Source: Elusimicrobiota bacterium
GTDB lineage: Bacteria; Elusimicrobiota; Endomicrobiia; Endomicrobiales; Endomicrobiaceae
Reading direction: 5' to 3'
DNA: 8,020 bases
NCBI GenBank assembly: GCA_031282945.1
Contig: JAITCX010000040.1
Location: forward strand, 1-8,020
Of the stretch, positions 1 to 6,265 are shown piece after piece. The position numbers and the translations under genes were made by a program. The notes below the pieces were generated by a model that was not told the origin of the DNA, did no database searches, and saw nothing but the letters and a program-made list of their open reading frames with translations. Position 1 is the stretch's first letter; each line of letters opens with the position of its first letter.

Positions 1-192
1 GCGGAGATCTCGCGAGTTCCTGTTAAGACAAAGATTGATATACCTAAAAATAAAATTTTTGAAGCGATGAAAACTTTACAAAACTTGCCTCTAAAAGCTC
101 CAACGGAAATCGGAGATATTGCGGTTAAAAATGTTGCCGAAACGGGCATAGATTTTGTTGTTACAAGAAAGTTGAAGGCTAAGAATTTATAG
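1..192 (+). CDS. 3' end of an unrecognised protein (partial)
   Basis: An open frame runs in from the left edge and ends at TAG (190-192), giving the last 63 residues of a protein whose start lies outside the window. The fragment begins AEISRVPVKTKIDIPKN and ends with IDFVVTRKLKAKNL. It is a soluble, lysine-rich mix of predicted helix and strand, with no membrane segment and no metal-binding cluster. The composition looks properly coding and there is no internal stop. I do not recognise the family from this tail, so no function is offered. No convincing terminator follows in the roughly 100 bases after the stop. It is the only plus-strand gene before the accessory-looking stretch that follows. 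Confidence 0.65.
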   Translation, partial: AEISRVPVKTKIDIPKNKIFEAMKTLQNLPLKAPTEIGDIAVKNVAETGIDFVVTRKLKAKNL

Positions 193-299
193 GTGAAATT
201 AAAATAAAATATTGTTTCTTTGATGATAAAATCTTGGATTAAGCAATGCTTTAGTTGGCAGATAGACAGACGCAATATTTAAAGTCTATGCATTTTTAA

Positions 300-335
300 A
301 AAGGGAATTGAAAACTGAAACTTTCAATTCCCTTT
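300..335 (-). terminator. Rho-independent terminator-like hairpin of the minus-strand small gene
   Basis: A perfect 14-bp inverted repeat (300-313 with 322-335) encloses an 8-base loop. Read on the minus strand, the stem is followed at once by five T residues (complement of 298-302), as expected for an intrinsic terminator. The stop codon of the minus-strand gene (complement of 324-326) lies inside the 5' arm, so translation would end within the hairpin itself. Confidence 0.6.
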
Positions 336-587
336 GCTTATTCCTGATTTTAAACAATATCTCTTTATCAATATATATTCTTTATCAGTAATTTTACAAC
401 CTATTATTCTTGAAAATAATCTATAAAAATAATTATCCATTTCCATTTTATTTTCCAATAATTTAATATTTTTTGATTTTAAGCGCATTTCATCCCATAG
501 GAAAGGATCGCCTCTAGTTCCCCATTTTGTAGGTTCTTTATCAAAAAGCGTTGATATATTTATTTTATTGAATTGTGTATTTTGCAT
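324..587 (-). CDS. Small uncharacterised protein with a WGxRGDPxLW core, possibly C-terminally truncated
   Basis: This 87-residue soluble protein has no signal peptide or membrane segment. Its distinctive part is residues 15-34, with the core KWGTRGDPFLWDEM. From memory, this resembles a family of small bacterial proteins of unknown function (about 90-100 residues) with a WGxRGDPxLWxE signature near the N-terminus and a G-M-S-S-G-x-I-S-x-x-F-W-like end. Here the protein stops after SGISKGN, where such an ending would begin, so it may lack 15-20 C-terminal residues. Neither alternative frame past the stop restores the missing end. The start at 587 has only a weak ribosome site (GGAA about 11 bases upstream). 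The conserved core argues that this is, or recently was, a real gene. Its function is unknown. Confidence 0.55.
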   Translation of the reverse strand: MQNTQFNKINISTLFDKEPTKWGTRGDPFLWDEMRLKSKNIKLLENKMEMDNYFYRLFSRIIGCKITDKEYILIKRYCLKSGISKGN

Positions 588-817
588 AATTCTTTATGTT
601 CCATTTTGTTATCTTTAAACGTCTTGCAATTTTAATAGGTTATGTAAATTTTAGCGATTATAAATCGTCCAATAGAAATTTAAATTGAGTTTTATCTTTA
701 TTAATACTTTTATTGGCCTCATATTCACCACAATATAAAATACTTTGACATCCTATATTTTCTCTTTGTATTTTAGATTTATTTTGTGGAAATCTTAGTA
801 TATAAAAAAATAGCAAA

Positions 818-1555
818 ATGGGAATAGACCAAGCTTTTGAAAATGAAAGTTTTAGCAAAATAGCATTAATGAATTTCAACCCCGAGCAAACGACAACAAC
901 AGCTTTATTATTTCAAACGGGGTATTTAACAATAAAAGAAAAGACAAAAACGAAAACACCCAATGGTTTTGGCATTAACATTAAATATTTGCTGTCTATT
1001 CCAAACTATGAAGTAAGGCATGCTTTGGCGCAACATATTTTGCTTTCCTATTTAAGTGTTATAGAAATGGAAAGAATAATAAATATGCAGACAACTTTTA
1101 TAGAAGCTGTGCAAGAAAAAAGCGATGCCCTTCTTTCCGGTGCAGTAAAAGGTGTAATAGACAAAATCCCTTGGAGTTTGCACAATGACAATGAAGCGTA
1201 TTATCATTCCATTTTGTTGGCTTCAATGGGAGCAATGGGATTTAAAGTGAAAGCGGAAGTATCGGGAGGCGGAGGGCGAGCCGATATAGTGTGGGAATGC
1301 ATGCAGTATCGCATTGTCATGGAACTGAAATACCTAAAATCGGACGAGAAAAAAACTAGTAAAAAAGAAAGAGGCGTAAAAGAAAAAGCGATAAGCGAAA
1401 AATTAAAAAAGCTAGCCGAGCAAGCGGTCAACCAAATAAAAGAAAAGAAATATTATGCAGACTATAAAAACAATCCCGAAATAAAAATAATTTTAGTGGG
1501 AGTAGCAGTGGATGGGAAAGATAAAATTGTGGAAACTAAAATTGAAATTATTTAG
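818..1555 (+). pseudogene. 3' remnant of an AAA-ATPase-like / PD-(D/E)XK nuclease family gene (DUF1703 type)
   Basis: The 245 residues match the C-terminal half of the DUF1703 family (PF08011, PDDEXK_9), usually about 500-570 residues with an N-terminal AAA-ATPase-like domain (PF09820). Visible family blocks are LLFQTGYLTIK (31-40), IPNYEVR (61-67), EAYYH (126-130) and the nuclease core: E147, D156 in GRADIVW, E169-x-K171 in MELKYLK, and QIKEKKYYADY (206-216). The nuclease signature therefore looks intact. The whole ATPase half is missing: the frame meets a stop at 803-805 just before the first ATG, and I found no ATPase motif in the 230 bases upstream. There is no ribosome binding site before 818. 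I read this as a decayed 3' fragment, although a standalone nuclease cannot be excluded. Members of this family are often present in many copies in gut-associated bacteria; their biological role is not settled. Residues 174-210 form an unusually lysine-rich segment. Confidence 0.75.
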
Positions 1556-1570
1556 ATATTAGTTTTTTTT

Positions 1571-1591
1571 AAAAAACTTCGGTAGTTTTTT
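1571..1591 (+). terminator. Weak AU-rich hairpin after the nuclease remnant
   Basis: AAAAAACT pairs with AGTTTTTT around the five-base loop TCGGT, 16 bases after the stop codon at 1553-1555, and the 3' arm runs into T-rich sequence. The stem has only two G-C pairs, so it would be a weak terminator at best. Confidence 0.3.
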
Positions 1592-2013
1592 ATTTTTAAA
1601 AAACTATTTAATCTTTATTTCTACGTCTCAACTTTTGTGATTTTTGCCTGAAATGAGAAAAATAATGGCAAAGGCTTAAAGACGGTGATATCAAGGTGGA
1701 AAGGAATTTTTTTGGCGCTAAAATTTGTTTATTAAAAAATTTATTTCTTTTTTCAAATCAATTAAACTTCCTTTAAAACTTCATTTCAAAAAATGTTAAA
1801 ATAAATCAATTCAATAAATTTGAATTTATATAAATAAGTCAAGAACAAAATAGTAATTTATATGAATTAATTTTTGTTGGTAAGCATGCAAATAATGAGA
1901 TCTAAATTTAATAAACGGAATTATTTTTTTATTGGCTTGGAAACAATAAACTTTTATGAAACTTTTATAATTTTTTTGCAAGCGCCCAGCAAGATATTTA
2001 ATTCGCAACGCTT

Positions 2014-2044
2014 AATTTTCTTTTTCAAATTCAAAAAGAAAATT
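2014..2044. promoter_or_regulatory. 12-bp perfect inverted repeat upstream of the sorE-like gene
   Basis: AATTTTCTTTTT (2014-2025) is exactly complementary to AAAAAGAAAATT (2033-2044) across a 7-base spacer. It ends 34 bases before the ATG at 2079 and about 20 bases before the ribosome binding site (2066-2073). It could be an operator for a regulator, a leader hairpin or a weak bidirectional terminator. The sequence alone cannot decide between these. Confidence 0.4.
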
Positions 2045-2078
2045 GGGTTTTAGCAATCATTAAGCAAGGAGGTATTTT

Positions 2079-3347
2079 ATGAAAACCAAAGCAGTTAGAC
2101 TTTATGGAGCCGATGATTTACGTTTAGAAGAATTTGATCTGCCGCCCATCAAACAAGATGAAATTCTGGTAAAAATTATTACCGATAGCATTTGCATGTC
2201 AACGTATAAACTGTTAAAACAAGGCAAAAAACATAAACGTTGTCCGCAGGATGTGGATGTAAATCCAATAATAATTGGACATGAATTTGCAGGCGATATC
2301 ATAGAAGTAGGCCAGAAATGGAAAGATGAATTTAAGGTGGGTCAAAAGTTTACTATTCAACCCGCATTCAATTATAAAGGCAGCTTGGCATCGCCCGGCT
2401 ATTCTTACCGTTTTTGCGGCGGCGCAAGCCAGTATGCAATAATCCCTCAAGAAGCTATGGAGACGCATTGCCTTATTCATTATGACGGAGATGCGTATTT
2501 CAATGCATCTCTGGCTGAACCGATGAGCTGCATTATCGGCGCCTATCATGCTTTTTATCACACCAATAAAATTAATTATAATCATGCTATGGGCGTTAAG
2601 CCCGGCGGTAATGTTTTAATTTTAGGCGGCGCAGGTCCTATGGGGCTTGGCAGTATAGAATATCCGCTTACTTTGGAAAAAGAAAAAAGACCTAAGCGTA
2701 TTGTCGTTACAGATATTGACGATGCCCGCCTGCAGCGCGCTCAACTTCTTATCTCCCCGCAAAGAGCAAAGGAAAAAGATGTAGAACTAATTTATATAAA
2801 TTCGGCAAAGGTAGAAAATATAGATAAAAAATTGTTAGATATATCTGAGGCCAAAGGTTATGACGATGTTTTGGTGATGACGCCTATTAAAGAAGTTTGC
2901 CAGTTGGCTGATAGAATGCTGGGCTTTGACGGCGGGTTAAACTTTTTTGCCGGCCCCACCGACAATCAATTTAGAGCTGAAATAAATTTATATAATTGTC
3001 ATTATACAAGCGCCCATATTTTTGGAACAACAGGCGGAACAACTGACGATTTAAAAGAAGCTCTGGATCTGGCAAGCCGTCAAAAAATTCATCCCGCCGT
3101 CATGGTTTCACATATTGGCGGAATAGACAGCATTGCACAGGCTACGGCGGAACTTACAAAAGTTCCGGGCGCAAAAAGATTGACCTACCCTCAAATAAAT
3201 TTACCGCTTACGGCAATTGCGGATTTTGAGGAACTTGGCAAAAAAGATAAACTTTTTGAACAATTATACAAAGCATGTAAAGAGCATAATGGATTGTGGA
3301 ACGCGCAAGCGGAAAAAATCTTATTATCGCACTTTCATGTTATCTAA
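2079..3347 (+). CDS. SorE-like zinc-dependent sugar-phosphate dehydrogenase (L-sorbose-1-phosphate reductase family)
   Basis: This 422-residue cytosolic medium-chain dehydrogenase/reductase resembles enterobacterial SorE, which reduces L-sorbose 1-phosphate to glucitol 6-phosphate with NAD(P)H. The N-terminal catalytic domain shows KAVRLYGADDLRLEEFDLP, the likely zinc ligands C39 and H68-E69 in NPIIIGHEFAGDI, and E147 in LAEPMSCIIGAYHAFYH. The Rossmann part carries GGAGPMGLG (183-191) and the acidic VVTDIDD (209-215) expected for NAD(H) preference. The four-cysteine structural-zinc lobe of ordinary alcohol dehydrogenases is absent, as in SorE. Length and C-terminus (GLWNAQAEKILLSH) also fit SorE. 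A strong ribosome site, AAGGAGGT (2066-2073), lies 5 bases before the ATG and fixes the start. ptsI follows after 18 bp, probably in the same transcript. The exact substrate is uncertain: no sorbose-type EII, sorD or sorC regulator is in the window, so another ketose or polyol phosphate is possible. Confidence 0.8.
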   Translation: MKTKAVRLYGADDLRLEEFDLPPIKQDEILVKIITDSICMSTYKLLKQGKKHKRCPQDVDVNPIIIGHEFAGDIIEVGQKWKDEFKVGQKFTIQPAFNYKGSLASPGYSYRFCGGASQYAIIPQEAMETHCLIHYDGDAYFNASLAEPMSCIIGAYHAFYHTNKINYNHAMGVKPGGNVLILGGAGPMGLGSIEYPLTLEKEKRPKRIVVTDIDDARLQRAQLLISPQRAKEKDVELIYINSAKVENIDKKLLDISEAKGYDDVLVMTPIKEVCQLADRMLGFDGGLNFFAGPTDNQFRAEINLYNCHYTSAHIFGTTGGTTDDLKEALDLASRQKIHPAVMVSHIGGIDSIAQATAELTKVPGAKRLTYPQINLPLTAIADFEELGKKDKLFEQLYKACKEHNGLWNAQAEKILLSHFHVI

Positions 3348-3365
3348 AAATAAAGGGGATAGCGT

Positions 3366-5006
3366 ATGAAAATCATCCAAGGTAAAGCGGCAAGTAAAGG
3401 TTTGGCAATCGGTAAAATTTATTTGTACAAGAAAAAACAAGATGCGGTGAAATGTCAGTATTTAAAGCAAGATGAAGTAGACGCCGAGCTGAAAAAACTA
3501 GACGACTCTTTGGCAAAAGCAAAAGAACAGCTCAAAGAACTCTATGACAAAGCTGTGGCTCAAGTCGGTCAAAAAGACGCGCAAGTTTTTGAAATTCATC
3601 AAATGATGTTGGAGGATGAAGATTATTTAAATGATATTCACTCCATGATAAAAGATGATAAATTTGTTGCAGAATATGCAGCCTTTGTTACGGGGGAAAA
3701 GTTTGCTAAAAATTTTGCGGAGATGGATGATGAATATATGCAAGGCAGAGCGGCCGATGTGCGCGATGTTTCTAGCAGATTGATAAACTGTTTAATGGGA
3801 GGAGAGGATGCATTAATTGGGATGGAAGATAAATTTATTTTGGTGGCCGACGACCTAAATCCCAGCGAAACCATAAAGTTAGATAAATCTAAACTTTTAG
3901 CTTTCGTAACATTGCAAGGTTCTGTGTCGTCTCATACTGCAATTTTGGCGAGAAATTTAGGCATACCTGCAATCGTTCAAGCTGACGAACCTTTTGATGA
4001 TTCTATTGACGGGAAGTTGGCGATAGTGGATGGATATAAAGGAAACTTTTACATTGACCCCGATGAAGTGACTCTTGCGATGATGAATAAGAAAAAAATT
4101 GACGAAGATGAAACAAAGGCGCTTTTGCTTACGCTCAAAGGTAAAGAGGATATAACGCTTGACGGCCATAAAATTGAAATAATGGCAAACATGGGTTCTC
4201 CCTCAGAAATTGAGATGATCATAGACAGCGATGCGCATGGCGTTGGATTGTTTAGAAGCGAATTTTTGTATTTGGAAACGCATACTTATCCTGATGAGGA
4301 GACGCAGTTTAACGCTTACAGAAAAGTGTTGGAAGCCCTCAAGGGAAAGAAAGTTGTTATAAGAACTATGGATATCGGCGCAGACAAACAAGTGGATTAT
4401 TTCAATTTGGATAAAGAGGAAAATCCCGCCCTTGGTTTGAGGGGAATTCGTTTGAGTTTTGCCAGATCGGATGTTTTTAAAACGCAGTTGAGAGCCCTAT
4501 TTAGAGCTTCAGCTTTTGGAATTCTTGCTATAATGTTTCCAATGATTACAAGCCCTTGGGAAATTGATGAAGCTAAAAATTTTATTGAGGAAGTAAAAGA
4601 TGAATTGCGCAAAGAAAAACATGTTTTTGATGAGGACGTTGAGATCGGCATAATGATTGAAACTCCGGCGGCCGCCGTGACGGCAGATGTGCTTGCAAAA
4701 AAGGTAGATTTTTTCTCAATCGGCACAAACGATCTCACTCAGTATACTTTGGCGGTTGACAGGCAAAATCAAAAAATTGACAGGTACGTAGATACTCATC
4801 ATCCAGCGGTTTTGCGCTTGATTGCAAATGTTGTTGTAGCGGCTCATAAAGAAGGCGCATGGGTTGGAATTTGCGGCGAGCTTGGAAGCGATTTAACATT
4901 GACAAAAGAATTTTTGAGAATGGGAATCGACGAGCTTTCCGTTTCGCCTGCAAAAGTTTTAGAAGTAAGAAGACAGGTGAGGATGACAAAAGTTACAAAA
5001 AAATAA
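3366..5006 (+). CDS. ptsI: Phosphoenolpyruvate-protein phosphotransferase (PTS Enzyme I)
   Basis: Enzyme I is the cytosolic first enzyme of the sugar phosphotransferase system: it takes phosphate from phosphoenolpyruvate and passes it to HPr. The 546 residues are close to the usual 570-580. The order is an N-terminal PEP-utilizers domain with a helical HPr-binding insert (about 30-140), the phosphohistidine swivel with the active H190 in GSVSSHTAILARNLGIPA, and the C-terminal PEP-binding barrel. Barrel motifs are GVGLFRSEFLYL (R297), VIRTMDIGADKQ (R333), GLRGIR, IGIMIETPAA (E432), FFSIGTNDLTQYTLAVDR (N455, D456) and the catalytic C503 in GICGELG. All key residues are present, so the enzyme should be active. 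A ribosome site AGGGG (3354-3358) precedes the ATG by 7 bases. It lies directly behind the sorE-like gene, and no HPr or EII gene is in the window. A strong hairpin follows the stop. Confidence 0.96.
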   Translation: MKIIQGKAASKGLAIGKIYLYKKKQDAVKCQYLKQDEVDAELKKLDDSLAKAKEQLKELYDKAVAQVGQKDAQVFEIHQMMLEDEDYLNDIHSMIKDDKFVAEYAAFVTGEKFAKNFAEMDDEYMQGRAADVRDVSSRLINCLMGGEDALIGMEDKFILVADDLNPSETIKLDKSKLLAFVTLQGSVSSHTAILARNLGIPAIVQADEPFDDSIDGKLAIVDGYKGNFYIDPDEVTLAMMNKKKIDEDETKALLLTLKGKEDITLDGHKIEIMANMGSPSEIEMIIDSDAHGVGLFRSEFLYLETHTYPDEETQFNAYRKVLEALKGKKVVIRTMDIGADKQVDYFNLDKEENPALGLRGIRLSFARSDVFKTQLRALFRASAFGILAIMFPMITSPWEIDEAKNFIEEVKDELRKEKHVFDEDVEIGIMIETPAAAVTADVLAKKVDFFSIGTNDLTQYTLAVDRQNQKIDRYVDTHHPAVLRLIANVVVAAHKEGAWVGICGELGSDLTLTKEFLRMGIDELSVSPAKVLEVRRQVRMTKVTKK

Positions 5007-5046
5007 TGTGCGTTTTGCGCTTTTCTTTGAGCGCTTAGGTCCATAA

Positions 5047-5092
5047 AATGCGGCGGTTTTTAGAGATAAAAACCGCCGCATTAAAGTTTTTT
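5047..5092 (+). terminator. Hairpin terminator or attenuator between ptsI and nagA
   Basis: A perfect 15-bp stem (5047-5061 with 5068-5082) has an 8-bp GC-only core (GCGGCGG plus C/G neighbours) and a 6-base loop, AGAGAT. A run of six T follows, but only after a 4-base spacer (5083-5086), so the layout is not quite classical. It probably ends the sorE-like/ptsI transcript. It could also work in reverse, since four T follow the stem on the minus strand. It ends about 10 bases before the nagA ribosome site, so it could also modulate nagA expression. Confidence 0.7.
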
Positions 5093-5105
5093 AAGGGGGC
5101 TGTTT

Positions 5106-6251
5106 ATGTATGCGCTTACAAACGGTTTGATTTTTGACGGTTGGAAATTTATTGATGATAAGTCCATAATTATAGATGAAGGAACAGGCATTGTAGATAT
5201 TGTAGACGATAAGGTGATTGCAAAATCGTTGAAGCGCATAAATGTTGACGGCGCGATCATTTGCGCTGGGTTTATTGATGTACAGATAAACGGCTGCGGC
5301 GGCGTTTTGTTTAATGACGACATTTCTTCCTGCACGCTTGAAACAATGTTTAAAACATGCTTAAAATTTGCAACGACAGGTTTTGTCCCCACGCTCATTA
5401 CTGCTTCTGAGGCGGATATAAAAAAAGCGGTTGAGGTTGCAAAAACATTTTATAAAAATCCTGATGCTGGACTCTTGGCATTGCACATTGAAGGACCATT
5501 TATCAGTCCACAAAAGAGCGGCACGCATGCTAAAAATTTGATTAGAAAATTGGATGCCGACATCGTAGATTTTTTGTGTAAAGAGGTTAAAGAAATTCCC
5601 ATAATTTTAACGGTTGCTCCTGAGGAACAAGATTTAACTTTGATTAGAAAGTTAAGTTTAGGCGGCGTAAAAGTTTCTATGGGCCATACCAATGCGAATT
5701 ATGCGCAGTGTTTGGACGGCTTTGTAAACGGCATAACAATGGCTACGCATTTGTTTAATACGATGACTCCATTTGAGGGACGCTCTCCCGGCGGGGTAGG
5801 CGCTGTTTTGGCAAATGATATTTACGCAGGCATTATTGTGGACGGATTTCATAGTGATTTTGCGTCAGTATCTTTTGCTAAAAAAGTTAAAGGCGATAAA
5901 CTCTATATTGTGACGGATGCCGCAACTTCAATGGGGACAAAGTTGAAAGAATTTAATTTTGGCGGCTATAAAGTTTTTGTAAAAGACGGAATTTGCAGAA
6001 ATGAGGCTGGAGCTTTGGCGGGATCAAATATTGACATGCTCTCCTCAGTTGCAAATGCCGTTACAAAGGCGAATATCCCATTGATTGAAGCTTTGAGGAT
6101 GGCGACTCTCTATCCCGCTCAAATGCTCGGCATTGCAAATAAAATTGGAATTATTACAAAAGGCGCCGCTGCAAATTTGGCGGTTTTTGACGATAAGTTT
6201 AAACATAAACGTACCATTTTTAATGGAAAGTTTGTAAATTTAAAAGGTTAA
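5106..6251 (+). CDS. nagA: N-acetylglucosamine-6-phosphate deacetylase
   Basis: NagA hydrolyses N-acetylglucosamine 6-phosphate to glucosamine 6-phosphate and acetate in the cytosol, the step that commits amino sugars from chitin or cell-wall recycling to catabolism or peptidoglycan synthesis. The 381 residues match the family length. Motifs in order: GFIDVQINGCGGVLFND (55-71), where VQxNGCGG replaces HxH as in the E. coli-type single-metal enzyme; LHIEGPFIS with metal ligand E129; SMGHTNA with H194; THLFNTMTPFEGRSPG with H215; VDGFHSD with H249; and VTDAATSMG with catalytic D271. All are present, so it should be active. The ribosome site AAGGGGG (5093-5099) is 6 bases before the ATG. The stop is 14 bp before the aminotransferase gene, so the two are probably co-transcribed. 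No nagB, nagE or NagC-type regulator lies in the window. Confidence 0.95.
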   Translation: MYALTNGLIFDGWKFIDDKSIIIDEGTGIVDIVDDKVIAKSLKRINVDGAIICAGFIDVQINGCGGVLFNDDISSCTLETMFKTCLKFATTGFVPTLITASEADIKKAVEVAKTFYKNPDAGLLALHIEGPFISPQKSGTHAKNLIRKLDADIVDFLCKEVKEIPIILTVAPEEQDLTLIRKLSLGGVKVSMGHTNANYAQCLDGFVNGITMATHLFNTMTPFEGRSPGGVGAVLANDIYAGIIVDGFHSDFASVSFAKKVKGDKLYIVTDAATSMGTKLKEFNFGGYKVFVKDGICRNEAGALAGSNIDMLSSVANAVTKANIPLIEALRMATLYPAQMLGIANKIGIITKGAAANLAVFDDKFKHKRTIFNGKFVNLKG

Positions 6252-6265
6252 AAAAGAGGGGGAAA

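Larger units (their letters stand above)
1556..2078. other. AT-rich intergenic stretch without a recognisable gene
   Basis: These 523 bases contain no credible coding region on either strand. The only open frame, a 60-codon minus-strand one (1826-2008), lacks a ribosome site and resembles no family I know. There are many long A and T runs. Just after the nuclease remnant an 8-bp AU-rich hairpin (1571-1578 with 1584-1591, loop TCGGT) could be a weak terminator. A TATAAT at 1966-1971 could be a -10 element for the following gene, but no good -35 lies at the right spacing. The 3' end holds the inverted repeat listed separately. Confidence 0.6.

Noticed and set aside
658..879. Minus-strand 73-codon open frame before the nuclease remnant
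   Set aside because: Its only ATG lies inside the nuclease remnant on the opposite strand, it has no ribosome site, and I recognise no family. Residues from about 30 onward look mildly protein-like, but this is not enough to call a gene.
1561..1605. Tandem A/T palindromes suggesting a repeat array or CRISPR-like repeats
   Set aside because: They are simple A and T runs with no regular unit length or spacers. At most they form a weak terminator.
1932..1971. Possible full promoter (TTGGCT/TTGGAA with TATAAT) for the sorE-like gene
   Set aside because: The -10 match is good, but the -35-like hexamers lie 23-28 bases away, too far for a standard spacing. It is mentioned only as a possible -10.
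1826..2008. Minus-strand 60-codon open frame in the large intergenic region
   Set aside because: It is AT-rich with no ribosome site and no recognisable motif, consistent with a chance open frame.
2214..2585. 123-codon minus-strand open frame inside the sorE-like gene
   Set aside because: It is a shadow of the dehydrogenase catalytic domain with no family resemblance of its own.
4397..4738. 113-codon minus-strand open frame inside ptsI
   Set aside because: It is antisense to the strongly conserved Enzyme I barrel motifs, with no independent start signal.
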